A DNA stretch of 64,000 bases from Nocardia aurea (lineage in GTDB: Bacteria; Actinomycetota; Actinomycetes; Mycobacteriales; Mycobacteriaceae): NCBI RefSeq assembly GCF_003123685.1, contig NZ_QCYJ01000085.1:124001-188000 (forward strand), written 5' to 3'. Both the position numbers and the translations under genes were made by a program. The notes below the pieces were generated by a model. It worked only from the letters and a program-made list of their open reading frames with translations, did not search any database and was not told where the DNA came from. Positions 35,636 to 44,788 of this stretch are shown here, piece after piece; position 1 is the stretch's first letter; each line of letters opens with the position of its first letter.

Positions 35636-36241
35636 ATGTCGGAGCTTCTCGTCGACTTCATCACCTCCCTCGACGGCTACGCGTCGGGAGAGGGATGGCC
35701 CGGGTTCTGGGGCCTGGAGGGTCCGGAGTACCTCAGCTGGCTCGGGGAGCAGCCGGAGGCCACCCACCTGATGGGAGCGAACACCTACCGCCTGATGTCG
35801 GGCTTCGCCGCGGGCGAGGTCCCCGATGGCCAAGACGAGTTCAGGCCGGAAGAAGAGGCGTCCGTCGACGGGCTCACGAAAGCGTCCAAGGTGGTGTTCT
35901 CCTCCTCGCTCGAGCAGCCTCTGACGTGGGCCAATTCCACGCTCGTCCGTGACGACGCCGTCGAGGCGGTCCGCGCCATGAAATCGACTGGTTCGGGACT
36001 CCTCACCACGATCGGAAGCCTGAGCCTGTGCCGGTCTCTGCTACGCGCCGGACTCGTCGACCGATTCCGGGTCGTGATGTTCCCGGTCATCACCGGTGCC
36101 ACGGGCGCGGAACGTATCTATGACGGCTATCCGGATGTCGCCCTCGAGATGATCGAGCACCGCACCTTCGACGGCCGCATCCAGTTGGTCGAGTACAAGC
36201 CCCGCGTCCTCGAGCGCCCTCCGCTCGGTGCCCCCGCGTGA
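35636..36241 (+). CDS. Dihydrofolate reductase-family (RibD C-terminal-like) protein
   Basis: 201 residues: LLVDFITSLDGYASGEGWPG (N-terminal strand and active-site loop), HLMGANTYRLM, KVVFSSSLEQPLTWANSTLV, GLLTTIGSLSLCRSLLRAGLVDR. This matches the RibD_C/YyaP-like group of NADPH-binding reductases rather than true FolA. AAGGA lies 7 nt before the ATG. The function is unknown. Confidence 0.88.
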   Translation: MSELLVDFITSLDGYASGEGWPGFWGLEGPEYLSWLGEQPEATHLMGANTYRLMSGFAAGEVPDGQDEFRPEEEASVDGLTKASKVVFSSSLEQPLTWANSTLVRDDAVEAVRAMKSTGSGLLTTIGSLSLCRSLLRAGLVDRFRVVMFPVITGATGAERIYDGYPDVALEMIEHRTFDGRIQLVEYKPRVLERPPLGAPA

Positions 36242-36449
36242 CGTCGCCTCTCAACCGTTCCGGACCGCCGCCAGGACCTGGCATCCAGCTCGACATTCCA
36301 GGTATCGGCGGTGGCCGGATCGGAGCGAAGCTGAACTCGTGAACCGAGCACCCGACGCCCTGTGATGCCGCTGATCGCTCGGGCTGTTCCCGGCCCCGGG
36401 AGTGCGGGGTCGGCACCGCTCGTCGGTGCGATGTGAAACGCTTCGGCAC

Positions 36450-37007
36450 ATGGCGATCGTCCACAACACCACCCTCGTCCCGTCGAAGCTGGAACTGCTG
36501 ACCGTCTGGCTGCCGCGGCAGTCCTGGTACCGCGGCCCGGAACGTCCTCGGCTCGCCCGTGCGGGCGGATTCCGGCTCGACGACCCGGAGGGCGAGGTGG
36601 GAATCGAAGTGGTGGTCGTGACCGACGCGGCCGGTACCGAGCCGGTCGGCTACGTCGTGCCGATGACCTACCGGGCCGCCGCCCTGCCGGAGTGCGCGGG
36701 CGCGCTCGTCGGAACCACCGAGCACGGGGTGCTCGGCACACGGTTCGTCTACGACGCGCCCGCGGACCCGGTCTTCCGGACGCAGTTGCGGGCACTGGTC
36801 CGCGGCGGCGTCCGGGCGCAGGCCCAGCATGCCAGCGACACTCCTGATCCCACCGTGCTGGTCGGCGCGGCGCCGGAGGTTGCCGGTGTCGACCTCGTGC
36901 GGGTGCCGGTTCCGTCGAACGCGGCGCCCGCATCCGGTGAGGTGTCGATCGCGTGGGAGTTGCCGGACGGGAGTCGAACGCGCGGCGTCATCGCGCGCGC
37001 CCGCTGA
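36450..37007 (+). CDS. Maltokinase N-terminal cap-like domain protein
   Basis: 185 residues beginning MAIVHNTTLVPSKLELLTVW then LPRQSWYRG, which is the pattern of the N-terminal cap of actinobacterial maltokinases and of related small proteins; later VPMTYRAAALP and GALVGTTEHGVLGTRFVYD fit the same fold. The kinase domain itself is absent, so this is a free cap domain. Such stand-alone caps are widespread in Nocardia and mycobacteria without known function. The ATG has no clear ribosome-binding site. Confidence 0.75.
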   Translation: MAIVHNTTLVPSKLELLTVWLPRQSWYRGPERPRLARAGGFRLDDPEGEVGIEVVVVTDAAGTEPVGYVVPMTYRAAALPECAGALVGTTEHGVLGTRFVYDAPADPVFRTQLRALVRGGVRAQAQHASDTPDPTVLVGAAPEVAGVDLVRVPVPSNAAPASGEVSIAWELPDGSRTRGVIARAR

Positions 37008-37048
37008 CCCGGCGTTCGATTCGGGCCACGCGACCTACGCGGTGGAAC

Positions 37049-38080
37049 TCAGTTCTCGCGGCTGCCGACCGACCGGGCCAGGAAAGGCCAGGAACGTCGC
37101 AGGTCGTCCTCCCAATAACCCCAGGAATGGGTGCCGACCGGCCTGTCGTCCACCGTCACAGGAATATTCAGCTCATCGAGCCGATTCGCCAGGTTCAGTG
37201 TGCAGTAGCGGATGGCCGCCTCGATCGGTCCGCCGAACGCGATCTGGACCGGCAGCGGAATCCGACCGTCCTGGACCCGGGGATCGGCGGGAGTGTCGTG
37301 CGGAGCGGCGGGGATCCCGCTGCCCGTGCTCAGGTAGATCTCGGTGCCGCGCAGCCGTTCCGCGTTGACCAGCGGATCGTTCGCGCGCCACAGCGGTCCG
37401 TTGCGCGGGCCCCACATGTTCTCGACGCTCTGGCCACCGCCCCAGTTCTCCACCGTGATGCGGACGAACTCCTGCCCGACGGGATCCGAGGTCTGTGCGC
37501 AACCGCTGTAGGAGGTGACACTGCGCCAGAATCCGGGTTTGGCGATCGCCAGATTCAGCACCGAGGTGCCGCTCATGGAGACGCCGACCAGCGCCCGGTC
37601 GTTGTTCGCGCCGAGGAATTCCTCGATGGCGGGCGGCAATTCCTCGTTGATGAATGTCTGCCATTTGTTGTAGCCGAGGACGGCGTCCTCGCGCACCCAG
37701 TCGGTGTAATAGGAATTGCTGCCGCCGTAGGGGGTGACGACATTGAGGTCCTTGTCGCGCAGGAAACTCACCGCGTCGGTCTGCGCGTCCCAGCCGCTCT
37801 GATTCGGGCCGCCCCCGGATCCGTTGAGCAGGTACATCGTCGGTCGCGGTCTCGTGGTATCCGCGGCCCTGATGACCTGCACCATGATCGGCCTGTTCAT
37901 GGCGGGCGAGAAGACCATGACGTTCTGCTGCCTGTCGTTCACATTCTCCGCGGAGACCACATGGGCCGCCCCCGGCTGCGCGTGAGCGGCACCGGGTGCG
38001 CAGACCAGGCCCGCGGCGGCGAGTGCTCCCGCCAGCACCCAGTGCACCGTCGCCGTCCGTGCCGATCGCCGTTTGCTCAC
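37049..38080 (-). CDS. Secreted antigen-85-like esterase/mycolyltransferase
   Basis: 343 residues. The signal peptide is about 35 residues (Arg-rich start, hydrophobic helix, AHAQ cleavage site). The alpha/beta hydrolase core has TMYLLNGSGG, VVTPYGGSNSYYTDW and the nucleophile motif GVSMSG (Ser about 168), like the GLSMA of Ag85, and the C-terminal GTHSWGYWEDDL with the catalytic His. Family members transfer mycolic acids to trehalose or arabinogalactan at the cell envelope, which supports a mycolata host; a simple esterase role is also possible. GTG start at 38080 with AGAGGA 9 nt upstream; the frame runs far upstream only as a shadow. Confidence 0.88.
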   Translation of the reverse strand: MSKRRSARTATVHWVLAGALAAAGLVCAPGAAHAQPGAAHVVSAENVNDRQQNVMVFSPAMNRPIMVQVIRAADTTRPRPTMYLLNGSGGGPNQSGWDAQTDAVSFLRDKDLNVVTPYGGSNSYYTDWVREDAVLGYNKWQTFINEELPPAIEEFLGANNDRALVGVSMSGTSVLNLAIAKPGFWRSVTSYSGCAQTSDPVGQEFVRITVENWGGGQSVENMWGPRNGPLWRANDPLVNAERLRGTEIYLSTGSGIPAAPHDTPADPRVQDGRIPLPVQIAFGGPIEAAIRYCTLNLANRLDELNIPVTVDDRPVGTHSWGYWEDDLRRSWPFLARSVGSREN

Positions 38081-38276
38081 TGTCGAGGATCCTCTCGGGT
38101 AGTCCGAACCGCTCCGTGATGCCTCGGTAGAACCGGCATCCCTCGGGATTCGCACTGCCCCCGCCCCCGGTTTGGTTGTGCGCTCAACGGATTCGGGCAC
38201 GGTCGTCCGGAGCGTCGAAAGTGTGCTCCGGCGACATCCCGAATTCGAGTTCGGACGCCATACAGATAGAGATACC

Positions 38277-38298
38277 GTAAGTGTTATTGTAAGCGTAA
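38277..38298. promoter_or_regulatory. Direct-repeat motif in the alcohol dehydrogenase promoter
   Basis: GTAAGTGTTA (38277-38286) and GTAAGCGTAA (38289-38298), a GTAAGYGTWA direct repeat with 12-bp spacing in an AT-rich patch 20 bp before the dehydrogenase start. Probably overlaps the promoter -10 region; a TetR- or LuxR-type activator or repressor could bind here. The rest of 38081-38317 shows no gene. Confidence 0.45.
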
Positions 38299-38317
38299 TC
38301 AGCACTGGAGGTGGTCG

Positions 38318-39445
38318 ATGAGGACCAAGGGCGCGTTGATCTGGGATTTCCATCAGCCGTGGTCGATCGAGGACATCGAGATCGGTGATCCACGTCGTGG
38401 CGAGGTGAAGATCCGGATGGAAGCGGCGGGGTTGTGTCATTCCGACCACCACCTGGCCACCGGTGATATTCCGATGGCGTCGTTCCCGATTCTCGGAGGC
38501 CACGAGGGTGCGGGCGTGGTCATCGAGATCGGAGAGCGCGTCGACGATATCGCGGTGGGCGATCACGTCGCGTTGTCGTTCATTCCGTCCTGCGGCCGGT
38601 GTCCGTCGTGTCGTGCGGGCCGGACGAATCTGTGCGATCTCGGTGCCGGGCTGCTCGCGGGCGCGTCGGTGTCGGACGGGTCGTTCCGGGTCACGGCGCG
38701 GGGCCGCGACGTCTATCCGATGTCGTTGCTCGGCACCTTCGCGCCGTATCTGGTGGTGCACCGCAGCTCGGTCGTCAAGATCGATCCGGAGATCCCGTTC
38801 GAGGTGGCGTGTCTGCTCAGCTGCGGTGTCACGACCGGATTCGGATCGGCGACACGGTCGGCCGACGTGCGTCCGGGCGAGGATGTGGCGATCATCGGAA
38901 TCGGCGGCGTCGGGGTGGCGGCGTTGCAGGGCGCGGTGCTCTCGGGAGCCCGGTACATCTTCGCCATCGACCCCGTCGAGTGGAAACGTGAGCAAGCGCT
39001 GCATTTCGGCGCCACCCACGTCTATCCCGATATCGACGCCGCGTTCGCGCAGATTCCGGAGCTGACGGCGGGCGCGATGGCCCAGAAGGTCATCGTGACG
39101 GTCGGTCGGGTGGAGGGTCGCGATATCGACCTGTATCTGGCGTTGACGGCGAAGGCGGGCACCTGTGTCGTCACCGCGATGGGCGGGATACTCGATACCG
39201 AGGTCACGCTGAATCTGTCGATGCTGACCCTGTTCCAGAAGAATTTGCAGGGCACCATATTCGGTGCGGGCAATCCACAGCACGACATCCCGAATCTGCT
39301 GGCGTTGTATCGGGCGGGCAAATTGAATCTCGACGACATGGTCACCCGCCGGTACCGACTGGAAGAGGTCAACGACGGCTATCGGGACATGCTGGAAGGG
39401 CGCAATATCCGCGGCGTCATCCGGTTCACCGACGCCGACCGCTGA
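38318..39445 (+). CDS. NDMA-type zinc-dependent alcohol dehydrogenase
   Basis: 375 residues, zinc-containing medium-chain dehydrogenase. Catalytic zinc ligands sit in GLCHSDHH and GGHEGAGVV, structural zinc cysteines in PSCGRCPSCRAGRTNLC, and the Rossmann motif in IGIGGVGVAALQGA. The C-terminal QGTIFGAGNPQHDIPNLLAL matches actinobacterial dehydrogenases that use N,N-dimethyl-4-nitrosoaniline as artificial acceptor with tightly bound NAD and that usually need mycofactocin. No mycofactocin genes are in the window. The ATG has GGAGGT 6-7 nt upstream. Confidence 0.9.
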   Translation: MRTKGALIWDFHQPWSIEDIEIGDPRRGEVKIRMEAAGLCHSDHHLATGDIPMASFPILGGHEGAGVVIEIGERVDDIAVGDHVALSFIPSCGRCPSCRAGRTNLCDLGAGLLAGASVSDGSFRVTARGRDVYPMSLLGTFAPYLVVHRSSVVKIDPEIPFEVACLLSCGVTTGFGSATRSADVRPGEDVAIIGIGGVGVAALQGAVLSGARYIFAIDPVEWKREQALHFGATHVYPDIDAAFAQIPELTAGAMAQKVIVTVGRVEGRDIDLYLALTAKAGTCVVTAMGGILDTEVTLNLSMLTLFQKNLQGTIFGAGNPQHDIPNLLALYRAGKLNLDDMVTRRYRLEEVNDGYRDMLEGRNIRGVIRFTDADR

Positions 39446-39636
39446 AACCGGCGGAAATACAACGGCCTGGTCACCCCCGTGTGTCCGCCGACCGGACCCG
39501 GTGCACAACTCGTAGTGTGCCGATCGGCACGCTCGTCTTCGACGCTCGCGCGCACTGCTCGAATCTGCACGTTCAGCACCGTCGCATCGGCTCGCCCGAT
39601 GCTCGCGGGAACCGGATGTCGAAGGAGTGGAATTCG

Positions 39637-41373
39637 ATGGGTCGTACGGTGGCCGACGAACTGCTCGAGGTACTCGTCCAGGCCGGGGTGCGCCGGGTGT
39701 ATGGCTTGGTCGGGGACAGTCTCAACGCGTTCACCGACGCGGTGCGCCGGGACGGCAGGGTCGAGTGGGTGCACGTCCATCACGAGGAGGCCGCGGCGTT
39801 CGCCGCATCGGCCGAGGCCCAGCTGACCGGACGCCTCGCGGTTTGCGCGGGCAGTTGCGGACCCGGCAACACCCACCTGATCCAGGGGGTGATGGACGCG
39901 CATCGTTCCGGCGCGCCGGTACTGGCTCTGGCCTCCCATATTCCCAGTCGGCAGATCGGCACCGGATACTTCCAGGAGACCAAACCCGAGACGCTGTTCG
40001 CGCAGACGAGTCACTACTGCGAGACCGTCGCGCACCCCGAACAGGTCGTGCGACTGTCCCGCAGCGCGATCCAGAGCGCGACCGGCAGACGCGGCGCCGC
40101 GGTATTGGTCCTGCCGGGCGATATCCTCGCCGAGTCCGCCGCGGCCGATCCGGTCGACAGCGCGATGGTCCGCGCCGCGGCCACACCCTGTCCGGAGTCC
40201 GCCGCCGTCGAGGAGTTGGCCGACCGAATCCAGGCGGCCGACCGCATCGCGATCTTCGGCGGAATCGGTTGTGCCGCCGCCCGCGACAATGTGCTGCGCC
40301 TGGCCGAGCGGGTGTGCGCGCCGGTCGGACACACGTTGCGCGGCAAGGACATCCTGCAGTACGACAACCCCTACGACGTCGGCATGACCGGCCTGCTCGG
40401 CTACGGCGCCTGCTACGAGGCACTGCACGCCGCCGACCTGGTGCTCCTGCTCGGCACGGATTTCCCGTACGACGACTTTCTCCCGACGCGCAACAACATC
40501 CAGGTCGATCTGGACCCCGCGCGGCTCGGTCGCCGCGCGCCCATCGTCCAGGGAATCGTCGCCGATGTCGGCGCGACGCTGGAGGCGCTGCTGCCCGGTC
40601 TCCCACAGCGCGACGACCGTGCCTTCCTGGACGAGATGCTGCACTCCCACCACCGGAAACTGCGGCACAGCGTCGACACCTACAGCACCCACATCGCCAC
40701 CCACACACCCATCCACCCCGAACATCTCGCCGCCCTGGTCGACGAATTCGCTACCGCCGACGCGATATTCACCGTCGACACCGGTATGTGCTGCACCTGG
40801 GCCGCCCGCTACATCACCCCGACCGACCGCCGCAGGCTGCTCGGCTCGTTCGTGCACGGTTCCATGGCCAACGCGTTGCCGATGGCGATCGGCGCGCAGT
40901 TCGCCCACCCCGACCGCCAGGTCGTCTCGCTCTCGGGCGACGGCGGCCTGGCGATGCTTCTCGGCGAACTGCTCACGGTCAAGACCCACCGGCTGCCGGT
41001 CAAGATCGTCGTCTTCGACAACTCCAGCCTCGGCATGGTGCGCCTCGAGATGATGGTCGCGGGCGATCCGCCGTTCGAAACCGACCACGACCAGGTCGAC
41101 TACGCCGCGATCGCCGCCTCGGCGGGTTTCCACACCCGCCGCGTCACCGAACCCGGCGACCTGCGCGACGCCGTGCGCGCGGTCCTCGAACACGACGGTC
41201 CCGCACTGCTGGACGTGGTCACCACCCCGGACGCGCTGGAAGTCCCGTCGCACCTCACCGCCGCCGAGGCGCGCGGATTCGCCATGGCCATGGGCAAGAT
41301 CGTGCTGTCGGGCGGCGTCGGCGACATCGTCGACCTCGCCCGACTGAACCTGCGTAATATCCCCGGTGTGTGA
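39637..41373 (+). CDS. poxB: Pyruvate oxidase/dehydrogenase (quinone), ThDP-dependent
   Basis: 578 residues, the length of PoxB. Three-domain thiamine diphosphate enzyme: the N-terminal Pyr domain has VYGLVGDSLNAFTDAVRR and the catalytic Glu in VHHEEAAAFAASAEA; the central FAD domain follows; the C-terminal PP domain has SGDGGLAML...VFDNSSLGMV (the GDG-N ThDP motif). It converts pyruvate to acetate and CO2 at the membrane with electrons to quinone. The ATG at 39637 follows AAGGAG. An earlier in-frame start at 39481 adds 52 residues without family match. Acetolactate synthase-like relatives are the alternative. Confidence 0.9.
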   Translation: MGRTVADELLEVLVQAGVRRVYGLVGDSLNAFTDAVRRDGRVEWVHVHHEEAAAFAASAEAQLTGRLAVCAGSCGPGNTHLIQGVMDAHRSGAPVLALASHIPSRQIGTGYFQETKPETLFAQTSHYCETVAHPEQVVRLSRSAIQSATGRRGAAVLVLPGDILAESAAADPVDSAMVRAAATPCPESAAVEELADRIQAADRIAIFGGIGCAAARDNVLRLAERVCAPVGHTLRGKDILQYDNPYDVGMTGLLGYGACYEALHAADLVLLLGTDFPYDDFLPTRNNIQVDLDPARLGRRAPIVQGIVADVGATLEALLPGLPQRDDRAFLDEMLHSHHRKLRHSVDTYSTHIATHTPIHPEHLAALVDEFATADAIFTVDTGMCCTWAARYITPTDRRRLLGSFVHGSMANALPMAIGAQFAHPDRQVVSLSGDGGLAMLLGELLTVKTHRLPVKIVVFDNSSLGMVRLEMMVAGDPPFETDHDQVDYAAIAASAGFHTRRVTEPGDLRDAVRAVLEHDGPALLDVVTTPDALEVPSHLTAAEARGFAMAMGKIVLSGGVGDIVDLARLNLRNIPGV

Positions 41374-41429
41374 CCCGGCCGGGGACGAGCGCGGACCATC
41401 TCCTGCTCAGGATCGCGGTGTTCGAGTCC

Positions 41430-41487
41430 CCGCCGACAGGCGTCGGCGGAGCCAGGCGGTCGTCAGTTCGGCCGTCTCGGCCTGACG
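41430..41487. terminator. Two hairpins between convergent poxB and epoxide hydrolase genes
   Basis: CCGCCGAC-AGGC-GTCGGCGG (41430-41449) and CGTCAG...CTGACG (41461-41487) with an inner GGCCG/CGGCC pair. Either can act as a terminator for one of the convergent genes. Confidence 0.55.
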
Positions 41488-41545
41488 GCTTCGCTCGAAT
41501 ACCGGTCAGGTCATCGAGGTTCGAACAGGTTCGTCGACGATGGGA

Positions 41546-42736
41546 TCAGCGCAGCGACCGGAAGCCCGCGCGCACTTCTTCGGAGAAGAGCCGGGGCTGC
41601 TCCCAGGCTGCGAAATGACCACCCCGGTGGACTTCGTTGAAGTACACGAGGCCGGGGTAGGCACGCTCGGCCCAGGATCGTGGTGCGCGATAGAGCTCGT
41701 CGGGAAAAACGCTGACGGCGACCGGGATTTCGACACCCTTCGCGCCGAAGAAGGAGAATTTGTTCTCCCAGTACAGGCGCGAGGACGAGACCCCGGTATT
41801 CGTCAGCCAGAACAGGGTGATGTTGTCGAGGATATCGTCGCGGGTCAGTCCCTCTGTCTCGCCCGCGAAGACCCGGGAGATCAGATCCAGGCTCGCCGCG
41901 TCGTGATCGAGGAGGAAAGCCGCCAGGCCGACCGGCGAATCGGCCAAACCCGTCAGTGTCTGCGGCCGCGTCCCCATCATGAGTGCGTAGCCGACGTGTT
42001 TCCACACGAAATCCAATTGCTCGCAGGTGCGCTTCTCCTCGTCGGAGAGATCGGTCGGCAGCGGATTTCCCGTTTGCAGTGCCGCGTCGATATCGGGCGG
42101 CACCACGCCCGCCATATTGGTGTGGATACCGACCAGTTCCGGTGGCGCTTGGACCGCCATCAGATCGGTGACGACCGCACCCCAGTCCCCGCCCTGTGCC
42201 GCGAACCGGGTGTATCCGAGTTGCCTCATCAATTCGATCCAACCGCCGGCGATGCGCTCGGGACCCCACCCCGTCGTTGTCGGCCTGCCGGAGAACCCGT
42301 AGCCGGGCATCGAGGGAATCACCAGGTGGAACGCGTCCGACGCATCACCCCCGTGGGCGGTGGGATCGGTGAGCGGCGCCACGATCTTCAGCTGTTCGAT
42401 GATCGAGCCCGGCCATCCGTGCGTGACGATGAGCGGTAGCGCGTCCTCGTGCTTACTGCGGACATGAACGAAATGAATGTCCAGACCGTCTATCTCGGTG
42501 ATGAACTGGGGTAGAGCGGTGAGTCTCGCCTCGCAGGCGCGCCAGTCGTAATCCGAGGCCCAATAGCGAGCGAGTGCCTGAACCGTCGCGAGCTGGGTGC
42601 CCTGCGACCGGTCGGCGACGGTCTCCCTCTCGGGCCATCGCGTGGCACGGATACGTCTTCGCATTTCGTCCACATCGGCATCGGGAATCTCGACCGTGAA
42701 CGGCCGGACCGTCGACACTTCGGACATAACAGACAT
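41546..42736 (-). CDS. Epoxide hydrolase (EHN-type alpha/beta hydrolase)
   Basis: 396 residues. The N-terminal EHN domain (about 1-110) has PFTVEIPDADVDEMRRRI, RATRWPE and HFVHVRS; the core has the oxyanion motif HGWPGS, nucleophile Asp about 184 in GGDWGAVV, and the catalytic His in GGHFAAWEQP near the C-terminus. Like juvenile-hormone and fungal-type microsomal epoxide hydrolases; it opens epoxides on fairly large hydrophobic substrates. The ATG at 42736 has AAGGGAG 6 nt upstream. Divergent from the TetR gene with a long promoter between. Confidence 0.92.
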   Translation of the reverse strand: MSVMSEVSTVRPFTVEIPDADVDEMRRRIRATRWPERETVADRSQGTQLATVQALARYWASDYDWRACEARLTALPQFITEIDGLDIHFVHVRSKHEDALPLIVTHGWPGSIIEQLKIVAPLTDPTAHGGDASDAFHLVIPSMPGYGFSGRPTTTGWGPERIAGGWIELMRQLGYTRFAAQGGDWGAVVTDLMAVQAPPELVGIHTNMAGVVPPDIDAALQTGNPLPTDLSDEEKRTCEQLDFVWKHVGYALMMGTRPQTLTGLADSPVGLAAFLLDHDAASLDLISRVFAGETEGLTRDDILDNITLFWLTNTGVSSSRLYWENKFSFFGAKGVEIPVAVSVFPDELYRAPRSWAERAYPGLVYFNEVHRGGHFAAWEQPRLFSEEVRAGFRSLR

Positions 42737-43061
42737 GTGGAACTCCCTTGGCTGCATCATGATCGATGATCGAAGAGGGCCGCAGTCCGGTTGCCGCGGA
42801 AGATGACGGCCTGCGAATCTCGTATGCGATCGGCATCGCGACGCCCGTCCGGGCTCGACCCCAGTCTGAAAACTGGAACGCATTCAAACCTATCCGCAAA
42901 CTCTTGGCAACACAACCGATTCGGGAATCGTTAACGCGAGGTTCACGAGAACCTGTGTCGGGTCGAATGGCAAGGCGCACAATACTTTCGGTGCAGCCAT
43001 ATGGCGACGTCGGAAATCGCGAGTGGCCGCGACTTCGGCCGGTAATGTCGCCTGATCTGCG
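42737..43061. promoter_or_regulatory. Intergenic region between the epoxide hydrolase and TetR genes
   Basis: About 325 bp without a gene, carrying the divergent promoters. It includes an AT-richer patch at about 42860-42930. The TetR palindrome follows at its right end. Confidence 0.35.
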
Positions 43062-43083
43062 ATGCTATGCGATCGTATAGCAT
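43062..43083. promoter_or_regulatory. 22-bp near-perfect palindrome, TetR operator
   Basis: ATGCTATGCG-AT-CGTATAGCAT, one mismatched pair, 42 bp before the TetR start. Its right half CGTATAGCA with the same 2-bp centre recurs at 44800-44808 before the amidohydrolase gene. A probable autoregulatory operator. Confidence 0.65.
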
Positions 43084-43125
43084 ACTGTCGCGACGGTAGT
43101 TCATGACGGGCGAGCGGAGGTGGGT

Positions 43126-43749
43126 ATGACGGTGACACCTCGCCGTTTCGGTGCGGAGACATCGAAGACGCGGGAGATCCTGCTCGACTGTGTCGAGCGG
43201 TTGATGCTCGACGAAGGATATGCCGCGGTGACCTTCCGCGCGGTGGCGGCGAAGGCCGACGTGACCCCGAGTCTGGTGCAGTACTACTTCCGCACCCTGG
43301 ACGGGATCTTCCTCGCGGCGATCCGCCGCTATTCGGAGCGCAATATCGCGCATCTGACGCGGGTGCTCCAGGTGCCGGCCGACCAATTGCCGCGAGTGCT
43401 CTGGAATTACAGTCGGGACGAGGCGACGAGCGCGCTGACCACCGAGTTCATGGCCCTGGGCAACCACAGGAAATCGGTGCGCGCGGAGATCGCCGCCGTG
43501 ACCGAGCAGGTGCGCGCGCTCCAATTGGCGGCGCTCGCCACGAATTACCGGGGTTTCGGCCCGCTCGGCGACGATATCGCTCCCGGCGCGTTGTTGCTCC
43601 TGCTCACCGGAATGCCGAAATTTCTCAACCTGGAGCGGGGGATAGGGGTCACCACCGCGCATCGGGAACTGGTGGACGCGTTCGAGCGATACCTGGATCC
43701 CGCCGGATCCGCGACGGTCGATGGTCACCCCGCGCCGCGACGAACGTGA
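43126..43749 (+). CDS. TetR-family transcriptional regulator
   Basis: 207 residues. HTH: REILLDCVERLMLDEGYAAV then FRAVAAKADVTPSLVQYYFR, followed by an all-helical ligand domain. GGAGG precedes the ATG by 5 nt (an in-frame GTG two codons earlier overlaps the ribosome-binding site). First gene of a TetR-MDR reductase-amidohydrolase set whose promoters share an operator half-site. Confidence 0.9.
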   Translation: MTVTPRRFGAETSKTREILLDCVERLMLDEGYAAVTFRAVAAKADVTPSLVQYYFRTLDGIFLAAIRRYSERNIAHLTRVLQVPADQLPRVLWNYSRDEATSALTTEFMALGNHRKSVRAEIAAVTEQVRALQLAALATNYRGFGPLGDDIAPGALLLLLTGMPKFLNLERGIGVTTAHRELVDAFERYLDPAGSATVDGHPAPRRT

Positions 43750-43786
43750 TGCGGTCCCGGCGCGGCTCGGTGTCGGGCGGCGGCGG

Positions 43787-44692
43787 GTGAAGGCGATCAG
43801 TCAGCGCACGCTCGGCGGTCCGGACGTGCTCGAAACCATCGACGTCCCGATTCCCGAACCCGGTCGGGGTGAGGTGCTGGTCCGGTTGGGTGCGACGTCG
43901 GTGAACACCGTCGACTGCGCATTGCGCTCGGGTCGCGTGCGATTCCTCGGTCCGCCGCCCTTCACCGTCGGGTTCGATCTGTCCGGCACGGTGGTGGGAG
44001 TCGGCCCCGACGTCACCGAATTCGGCTCGGGGGACGCTGTTTTCGGCATGGTGCACAGTCGCACCGGCACCTACTGCGAGTACGTCGTGGCGCGCGCCGA
44101 CCGTCTCGGTCCGCGCCCGGCGGGTTTGGACGATCTCCGTGCCGCTGCCCTTCCGACGGCCGCGTCGACCGCGTGGCAGGGGGTGGTAGCGGCGAATCCT
44201 CAGGTCGGCGAGCGCGTTCTCGTCCACGCCGCCGCCGGTGGTGTCGGCCATTTCGCCGTCCAGTTCGCCCGGCAACGCGGCGCGCACGTCATCGGCACGG
44301 CGCGAGCGGTCAATCACGAATTCCCCCGCGGGCTCGGCGTCGACGAGGTGATCGACTACACCACGACAGATTTCACGACCGTGCTCGACGGCGTCGACGT
44401 CGTGTTCGATCTCGTCGGCGGGGCATACGGGCAGCGTTCGCTCCGGGTGCTGCGCGCGGACGGCCGCTATATCACGGCCCAGGAATCCGATGCCGTCGAC
44501 GATCCGCGCTGCCGCAGGATCACCGCGCGTCCGCGACCCGCGGAACTGGTGGCGATCGGGGAACTTGCCGTAGCCGGGGACCTGTACGTCCATCTCGACC
44601 GCGTGTTGCCGTTAGACGACGTCGTGCTCGCCCACGCGCTCAGCGAGTCAGGGCATTCGCGGGGAAAAGTGGTGTTGACCCCCTGGAAATGA
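43787..44692 (+). CDS. Zinc-independent MDR-family oxidoreductase (quinone reductase-like)
   Basis: 301 residues: VKAISQRTLGGPDVLETIDV, FDLSGTVVGVGPDVTEF, VLVHAAAGGVGHFAVQFARQ and SRGKVVLTPW. No zinc ligands. GTG start at 43787, 37 bp after TetR, chosen because the family begins exactly there; the frame extends 22 codons into the TetR gene. Likely co-transcribed with the TetR gene and with a role in handling reactive carbonyl or quinone compounds (inference). Confidence 0.88.
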   Translation: MKAISQRTLGGPDVLETIDVPIPEPGRGEVLVRLGATSVNTVDCALRSGRVRFLGPPPFTVGFDLSGTVVGVGPDVTEFGSGDAVFGMVHSRTGTYCEYVVARADRLGPRPAGLDDLRAAALPTAASTAWQGVVAANPQVGERVLVHAAAGGVGHFAVQFARQRGAHVIGTARAVNHEFPRGLGVDEVIDYTTTDFTTVLDGVDVVFDLVGGAYGQRSLRVLRADGRYITAQESDAVDDPRCRRITARPRPAELVAIGELAVAGDLYVHLDRVLPLDDVVLAHALSESGHSRGKVVLTPWK

Positions 44693-44788
44693 CCACGGCG
44701 CCGGGCCGTGTCGATCGGCGCGACTTCCGGTGGAAACTTCTCGGACCGGTCCCGCGAATTCCCCATATTCCCTTCCTGCGCTGCGATA

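Noticed and set aside
37049..39508. 819-codon minus-strand ORF including the mycolyltransferase
   Set aside because: Only the part from 38080 has a signal peptide and hydrolase fold; the rest runs antisense to the alcohol dehydrogenase.
39379..41253. 624-codon minus-strand ORF opposite poxB
   Set aside because: Antisense shadow with His/Arg/Gly-rich composition and no recognisable fold.
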